Positions 59,905 through 64,000 of a DNA stretch of 64,000 nt are shown here, piece by piece. The position numbers and the translations under genes were made by a program. This stretch comes from Clostridiaceae bacterium UBA6085. Lineage in GTDB: Bacteria > Bacillota > Clostridia > Clostridiales > Clostridiaceae. Each line of letters opens with the position of its first letter. The first letter of the stretch is position 1. The DNA is taken from assembly GCA_002428605.1 (NCBI GenBank), contig DIXH01000063.1:1-64000 (forward strand), given 5' to 3'. The notes under the pieces were generated by a model. The model searched no databases and had not been told where the DNA came from. It was given only the letters and a program-made list of their open reading frames with translations.

Positions 59905-60665
59905 TCAAGAAAAGGATAATACCCTGCCTCGACGTCAAGGACGGCGTAGTGGTGAAGGGGATACAGTTCAAGGGGCTGAGGGAGGTAGGCGACCCTGTGG
60001 CCATGGCCAAAAGGTACAATGACCTTGGCGCAGACGAGCTGGTGTTCCTTGACATATCTGCAACTGAGACCGGTCATGCTCTCATGGTAGACGTCATAAG
60101 GAGGACGGCAGAGCAGCTGTTCATTCCCATGACAGTGGGCGGCGGGCTGAAGTCCGTTGAAGACATATCAAGGATGCTAAACGCCGGAGCTGACAAGGTG
60201 AGCCTCAATTCAGCGGCGCTCAGGGACCCTGACCTTGTAAGGCGGTCATCGGAGATGTTCGGTGCGCAGTGCACCTGCGTAGCGATCGACGCCAAGTGGG
60301 ATGAGGAGAAGGGTGACTGGTTCTGCTATACCCATGGCGGGAAACGCCCTACCGAAATAAGGACCCTTGAATGGGCAAAACGTGTCGAGGAGCTTGGAGC
60401 CGGTGAGCTCCTTGTGACGAGCATGGACTACGACGGCATGAAGCAGGGCTTCGACCACAGGCTTCTTAAGAAGCTCATGTCGATCGTGAACATACCGATA
60501 ATAGCCTCCGGAGGAGGAGGGAATGCCAGGCACTTCGTTGACCTGTTCAAGGAGACCGATGTTTCTGCTGGACTTGCAGCATCAATATTCCACGACGAAC
60601 AGGTGAGCATAGCCGAGGTCAAGGAAGCCTGCGCTAAGGAAGGGGTTGCAATAAGGAATGTCTGA
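59901..60665 (+). CDS. hisF: Imidazole glycerol phosphate synthase, cyclase subunit
   Basis: The 254-residue TIM barrel makes imidazoleglycerol phosphate and AICAR from PRFAR and HisH-derived ammonia. The opening KKRIIPCLDVKDG holds the first catalytic Asp (D11), VGGGLKSVEDI is a phosphate loop, and the second Asp lies in AIDAKW. GTG is the start and overlaps the hisA stop (GTGA). Confidence 0.95.
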   Translation: MIKKRIIPCLDVKDGVVVKGIQFKGLREVGDPVAMAKRYNDLGADELVFLDISATETGHALMVDVIRRTAEQLFIPMTVGGGLKSVEDISRMLNAGADKVSLNSAALRDPDLVRRSSEMFGAQCTCVAIDAKWDEEKGDWFCYTHGGKRPTEIRTLEWAKRVEELGAGELLVTSMDYDGMKQGFDHRLLKKLMSIVNIPIIASGGGGNARHFVDLFKETDVSAGLAASIFHDEQVSIAEVKEACAKEGVAIRNV

Positions 60666-61299
60666 TTACAGCGAACTGAAGCCTGATTTCAATAAAGGGC
60701 TTCTTACAGCGGTGCTGCAGCACCATACCAACAAGAACGTGCTTATGGTAGGCTACATGGACGAGGAAGCATTCAGGCGCACATGCGCCGAGGGTGTCGT
60801 ATGGTTCTTCTCAAGGAGCAAGGGAAGGCTCTGGATGAAGGGAGAATCAAGCGGACATGTGCAGATAGTCAAGGACATGAGACTGGACTGCGACAGCGAT
60901 GCACTGCTTGTCCAGGTCGATCCTCAGGGACCCACCTGCCACAGGAACACTGAAAGCTGCTTCGACCTTGATGTCTCATTCACACTTAAGGACCTTGAGG
61001 ATACAGTAAGGGAAAGGGCCGAAAATCCGGAAGAGGGCTCCTACACCAACTACCTTCTTACCAGCGGAACTGACAAGATAGCAAAGAAGTTCGGCGAAGA
61101 AAGCTTCGAGGCTGTGATCGCTGCAAAGAACGAAGACCGCGAAGAACTGGCAAACGAAGCCGCAGACGTACTTTACCACCTGTCGGTGCTTCTTTTCGAG
61201 AGAGGAGTCAGCATCAGCGACGTGGAAAAAGTGCTCCATGCAAGGCATATGAAAAAAAAGAACTTCAAGGGAACACGCCGCGAGGTTGAAGAATACTAG
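60658..61299 (+). CDS. hisIE: Phosphoribosyl-AMP cyclohydrolase / phosphoribosyl-ATP pyrophosphatase
   Basis: The 213-residue bifunctional enzyme carries out steps 2 and 3. The HisI half (about 1-110) has WFFSRSKGRLWMKGESSGH and the zinc/magnesium residues DCDSDALL and CHRN. The HisE half (about 115-205) has KKFGEESFEAVIAAK and EAADVLYHL. It overlaps hisF by eight bases and is last in the operon, just before the terminator. Confidence 0.95.
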   Translation: MSDYSELKPDFNKGLLTAVLQHHTNKNVLMVGYMDEEAFRRTCAEGVVWFFSRSKGRLWMKGESSGHVQIVKDMRLDCDSDALLVQVDPQGPTCHRNTESCFDLDVSFTLKDLEDTVRERAENPEEGSYTNYLLTSGTDKIAKKFGEESFEAVIAAKNEDREELANEAADVLYHLSVLLFERGVSISDVEKVLHARHMKKKNFKGTRREVEEY

Positions 61300-61303
61300 A
61301 ACT

Positions 61304-61328
61304 AAGGCATCCATTCGGGTGCCTTTTG
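61304..61328 (+). terminator. Intrinsic terminator of the his operon
   Basis: AAGGCATCC pairs with GGGTGCCTT (one T-G pair) over loop ATTC, followed by TTTTG. Confidence 0.7.
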
Positions 61329-61421
61329 TTGCGTTTATGTTAATTCTTTGGATAATGCTTCCCTAACCAAAGTCATATCGATATAATTAGATATGTGAAA
61401 TCGGAGGATGGAGGCAAATAA

Positions 61422-63080
61422 ATGAGGATACTTATAATAGGGGCGGTGGCAGGCGGAACATCCGCTGCTGCAAAGGCAAGAAGGAACAGCGAGGATGCCG
61501 AGATAATAATATTCGAGAAGGACAGTGACATTTCCTATTCAGGCTGCGGCCTTCCTTACTACATAGGCGGAGAAGTGGAGAAGAGGAGTGAGCTTGTCCC
61601 AAGGGATGCTGCCTTCTTCAGGGACAAGTACAATGTCGATGTCAGGACCTCCCATGAGGTTCTGGAGATAGACCCTACCAGGAAATCTCTGAAGGTAAGG
61701 GACCTTAATGACGGAAGGGAATATGAGGAAGCATACGACAAGCTCGTCATAGCTACGGGAGCCAGGCCTTTTGTCCCTCAGATGGAGGGAATATCCCTTA
61801 ACGGTGTCTTCACGTTAAGGAATGTGAAAAGCGCAGACAGGATAAGGGAATTCGTAAGGTCCAGATCTCCGAAAAAGGCTGTGATCGTAGGAACCGGCTT
61901 CATCGGGCTTGAGCTCTGCGAGGTGCTGGTAAGAAACGGACTTGAAGTCCATATGGTCGAGAAGCTTCCTCAGGTCACACCGGGTCTTGACAGCGACATG
62001 TCAAACTATCTCAGGGACTACCTTGAAAAGAAAGGCGTCAGCCTTCACCTCGGGACCTCGGCGGCTGCCATGCAGGGTGATGGGACCGTATCGGGCGTTA
62101 CGCTTGAAACCGGGGAAACCATACCTTCTGATCTGGTCATACTCGCAATCGGGGTAAGGCCCGAGACTACACTTGCAAGGAATTGCGGAATCGAAACCGG
62201 ACAGTTTGGGGCCATACGAACCGACAGATCCATGAGGACAAGCATCAAGGACATATTTGCCTGCGGTGACTGCGCCGAGAGCTTCAGCGTTATCACAGGG
62301 AAGCCTGTATACAGGCCACTTGGATCCACAGCCAACAAGACCGGCAGGATAGCAGGAAACGCGATCTTCAATGACAGCCTCGAATTCAGGGGAGTACTCG
62401 GAACCGGAATATTCAGGGTATTTGACATGACTGTGGGCCAGACCGGGCTTACCGAGAGGGAGGCTCTTCTGGAAGGCTACGATATTCAGGTATCACACAA
62501 CATAAAGCCTGACAGGCCGACTTATTACGGCGGTAAGGAAATGGTCATAAAGTCCATAGCAGACAGAAAGACAGGAAAACTCCTCGGCGTACAGATAGTC
62601 GGCTACGGCGGAGTGGACAAGAGGATCGATGTTTTCGTGACTGCAATATCCTTCGGTGCCAGGGCGGAAGACCTCTTCCATCTTGACCTTGCGTATGCTC
62701 CTCCATTTTCCACAACCAAGGATCCTGTGATGTACACAGGTATGATCCTGGACAATGCAATAAAGGGAGGCCGGAGCATTGCCGACCCAAGGCTTATCGG
62801 AAACGGGACCTACGATGGCGAAGAGGTACAGATAATCGATGCGAGAGCCGGCAGCCAGTACCAGGAAGGACATGTCGACGGAGCCGTAAGCATGCCGCAC
62901 GAGACCGTAAGGGAAAAGCTGGAGGGCCTTGACAGGGACAAGCCTGTCATAACCTATTGCAACAAGGGCACTACCGGAAATGCAGTCCAGAACATACTCC
63001 TGAACAGCGGATTCAAAAGGGTGTACAACATCTCAGGAGGAAATACGAACTACAGGACCCAGAAGAAGAAAAGGGACTAG
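61422..63080 (+). CDS. CoA-disulfide reductase-like flavoenzyme fused to a rhodanese domain
   Basis: The 552-residue protein has FAD- and NAD-binding folds (IIGAVAGGTSAA near residue 6 and VIVGTGFIGLELCE), with the single redox cysteine C42 in SYSGCGLPYYIGG that marks CoA-disulfide reductases and NADH oxidases. A C-terminal rhodanese domain (about 455-552) has its active Cys at 513 in TYCNKGTT. Such CoADR-RHD fusions can reduce CoA-persulfides and handle sulfane sulfur. A GGAGG site precedes the ATG. It is a single-gene unit. Confidence 0.92.
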   Translation: MRILIIGAVAGGTSAAAKARRNSEDAEIIIFEKDSDISYSGCGLPYYIGGEVEKRSELVPRDAAFFRDKYNVDVRTSHEVLEIDPTRKSLKVRDLNDGREYEEAYDKLVIATGARPFVPQMEGISLNGVFTLRNVKSADRIREFVRSRSPKKAVIVGTGFIGLELCEVLVRNGLEVHMVEKLPQVTPGLDSDMSNYLRDYLEKKGVSLHLGTSAAAMQGDGTVSGVTLETGETIPSDLVILAIGVRPETTLARNCGIETGQFGAIRTDRSMRTSIKDIFACGDCAESFSVITGKPVYRPLGSTANKTGRIAGNAIFNDSLEFRGVLGTGIFRVFDMTVGQTGLTEREALLEGYDIQVSHNIKPDRPTYYGGKEMVIKSIADRKTGKLLGVQIVGYGGVDKRIDVFVTAISFGARAEDLFHLDLAYAPPFSTTKDPVMYTGMILDNAIKGGRSIADPRLIGNGTYDGEEVQIIDARAGSQYQEGHVDGAVSMPHETVREKLEGLDRDKPVITYCNKGTTGNAVQNILLNSGFKRVYNISGGNTNYRTQKKKRD

Positions 63081-63084
63081 ACTT

Positions 63085-63122
63085 GAAAAATGCCGCGGAA
63101 AGATCTTTCCGCGGCATTTTTC
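63085..63122. terminator. Bidirectional terminator
   Basis: A near-perfect palindrome, AATGCCGCGGAAAGA/TCTTTCCGCGGCATT, ends in TTTTT and touches the stop codon of the convergent gene. Confidence 0.9.
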
Positions 63123-63418
63123 TACATCTTGAAGAGCGTCCACTGGTCAGTGTCCTTCTCATATTTGAGCTCGAAGAGGACCTCGGTCTCGTTGACGACC
63201 CCCTGGCAGAGGAACACCTGCATGACATTTCCTGCAAGCTTCTCCTTTTTCCTTGCCTGTACGCTCCTTACAGCTATGGTGGCATATTTGCCGTCCTCGC
63301 CCAGGAGCCTGAACCGTATGGGATGTATCGTCCCCTTGAAGTCGAACCACGCGACCATCTCTATCGGCTTTGCCAGCACTTTCATATTTCCCGGAAAATG
63401 CGCTTTCCCCTTGTGCAC
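63122..63418 (-). CDS. Small conserved protein paired with a Y-family polymerase
   Basis: A 98-residue soluble protein of unknown function. It contains VAWFDFKGTIHPIRFRLLGEDG and ends WTLFKM; short proteins of this kind are often found next to Y-family polymerase genes in Clostridia (recollection, unverified). The start is uncertain: GTG 63418 or ATG 63385, neither with a clear ribosome site. It lies 31 bp downstream of the polymerase gene, so it is probably co-transcribed. Confidence 0.65.
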   Translation of the reverse strand: MHKGKAHFPGNMKVLAKPIEMVAWFDFKGTIHPIRFRLLGEDGKYATIAVRSVQARKKEKLAGNVMQVFLCQGVVNETEVLFELKYEKDTDQWTLFKM

Positions 63419-63449
63419 AGCGCATTTCCTTCCTCCCTTCCTGTGTTTT

Positions 63450-64000
63450 CTACAGCAGACTGCTCATGAACACGTAATCCTTCTCCTCCACACCGCCTGA
63501 GAAGGGGCCTACCGGGGAATTCAGGAACGTGGCCCTGATCACTGATTTGTCCCCGAAGTTTTTCCTGAGTGTATCTATGACCCGGTCTATCTTTTCGCTC
63601 TTTTCCTCGCTTTTGCTTTTAAGGAGGCAAAGCTGCTCCACGTCAGTATCCTTCAGCTGAGAGAGGGCTATGCCCAGATGCCTTACGGGAGAGCCGTCCC
63701 AGAGGGAATCGAACAGGCTGCAGGCAGTTTCCATTACCATAGTGGTTGAATCCGTTGCCCTGTAAAGGGTGGTCTGCCTTGAAACAGTGACCAGGTCGGT
63801 CCCCCTTATGTGTACAGCGACGCACTTAGCAAGCTTTTCGGCATCCCTGAGCCTTGGCATCAGGGTCTCGCAGAGTGAAAGCATGACGTTGTGGCAGGAT
63901 ATCCTGTCGGTGAAGTCAAATGGCAATGTGGTTGAATTTCCCATTCCCTTCATCGGTATGGTGCCTGCCTTCACCGTCGAGATATCCAGTCCCCTTGAAT
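63450..64000 (-). CDS. Y-family DNA polymerase (DinB/UmuC-like), C-terminal end (partial)
   Basis: This frame stays open to the window edge, so the gene begins beyond base 64000. The 183 visible codons cover the little-finger domain of a translesion polymerase: KGMGNSTTLPFDF, a VAVHIRGTDLVTVSRQ strand, a TLYRATDST segment, and a HLGIALSQL strand. The polymerase palm with its catalytic acids is not in the window. It sits upstream of the small protein at 63122-63418. Confidence 0.8.
   Translation of the reverse strand, partial: SRGLDISTVKAGTIPMKGMGNSTTLPFDFTDRISCHNVMLSLCETLMPRLRDAEKLAKCVAVHIRGTDLVTVSRQTTLYRATDSTTMVMETACSLFDSLWDGSPVRHLGIALSQLKDTDVEQLCLLKSKSEEKSEKIDRVIDTLRKNFGDKSVIRATFLNSPVGPFSGGVEEKDYVFMSSLL

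Noticed and set aside
63159..63425. Alternative minus-strand ORF of 88 codons beginning with ATG 63425
   Set aside because: It has a better ribosome site than the frame chosen, but its composition (many Arg, Gly, Cys, His) looks like a shadow frame, while 63122-63418 reads as a folded protein.

Overview
The window looks like the chromosome of a low-to-mid GC, anaerobic, fermentative Firmicute of the class Clostridia. The signs are a full-length pyruvate:ferredoxin oxidoreductase, a meso-diaminopimelate dehydrogenase, a SCIFF (six-cysteine) peptide with its radical SAM maturase, strong GGAGG ribosome sites, TTG/GTG starts, arginine coded largely by AGG/AGA, and intrinsic terminators after most units. 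A genus cannot be fixed from sequence alone. The Proteiniclasticum/Youngiibacter neighbourhood of Clostridiaceae is a guess only.

Layout. 1-3.2 kb: end of an OmpR-type response regulator, its histidine kinase, and a likely target pair (a NapH-like polyferredoxin and an anchored repeat protein) behind a two-site direct-repeat promoter. 3.3-7.1 kb: nicotinamidase-like hydrolase, pirin, and a surface-polymer cassette (GT2-GtrA fusion, phosphodiester glycosidase, small membrane protein). 7.2-12.7 kb: tRNA-Thr(CGU), an unknown protein plus DEDDh exonuclease, CorA, a HAD phosphatase, and a GyrI-like/NTF2-like/hemerythrin group. 12.7-16.5 kb: alpha/beta hydrolase and sugar-dehydrogenase lipoprotein (minus strand), CAP-domain lipoprotein, and a TipA-type MerR regulator with a textbook 19-bp-spacer promoter. 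16.5-22.6 kb: a complete oligopeptide ABC importer (A-B-C-D-F). 22.7-28.4 kb: small membrane proteins, ddh, an lrgA-lrgB-DMT transporter operon, and a lone IS1595-type transposase. 28.5-37.5 kb: DUF4349 protein, a terpenoid-cyclase-fold protein, DUF4332 protein, a 1918-residue multidomain SF1 helicase and a PAP2 phosphatase.

37.5-45 kb: a ranthipeptide locus on the minus strand (scfA, scfB, PLP decarboxylase); a PadR regulator with its HAAS-type membrane protein; an RpiR-type regulator; GNAT; RsgA. 45-53.4 kb: MurG, a GH1 glucosidase, a beta-CASP RNase-like protein and PFOR, whose leader carries unusual repeats. 53.4-61.3 kb: a complete histidine biosynthesis cluster (divergent hisK, then hisZ-G-D-C-B-H-A-F-IE). 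61.4-64 kb: a CoA-disulfide-reductase/rhodanese fusion, then a small conserved protein and the C-terminal end of a Y-family DNA polymerase on the minus strand.

The most interesting items are the giant helicase, whose C-terminal Vsr-like nuclease motif seems to have lost its acidic residues while an N-terminal transglutaminase-like triad is kept; the SCIFF locus, where the maturase is translationally coupled to a PLP decarboxylase; and the PFOR leader, with a 15-bp inverted repeat followed by three 20-bp units that can fold in two mutually exclusive ways. No CRISPR array, rRNA or prophage was seen.
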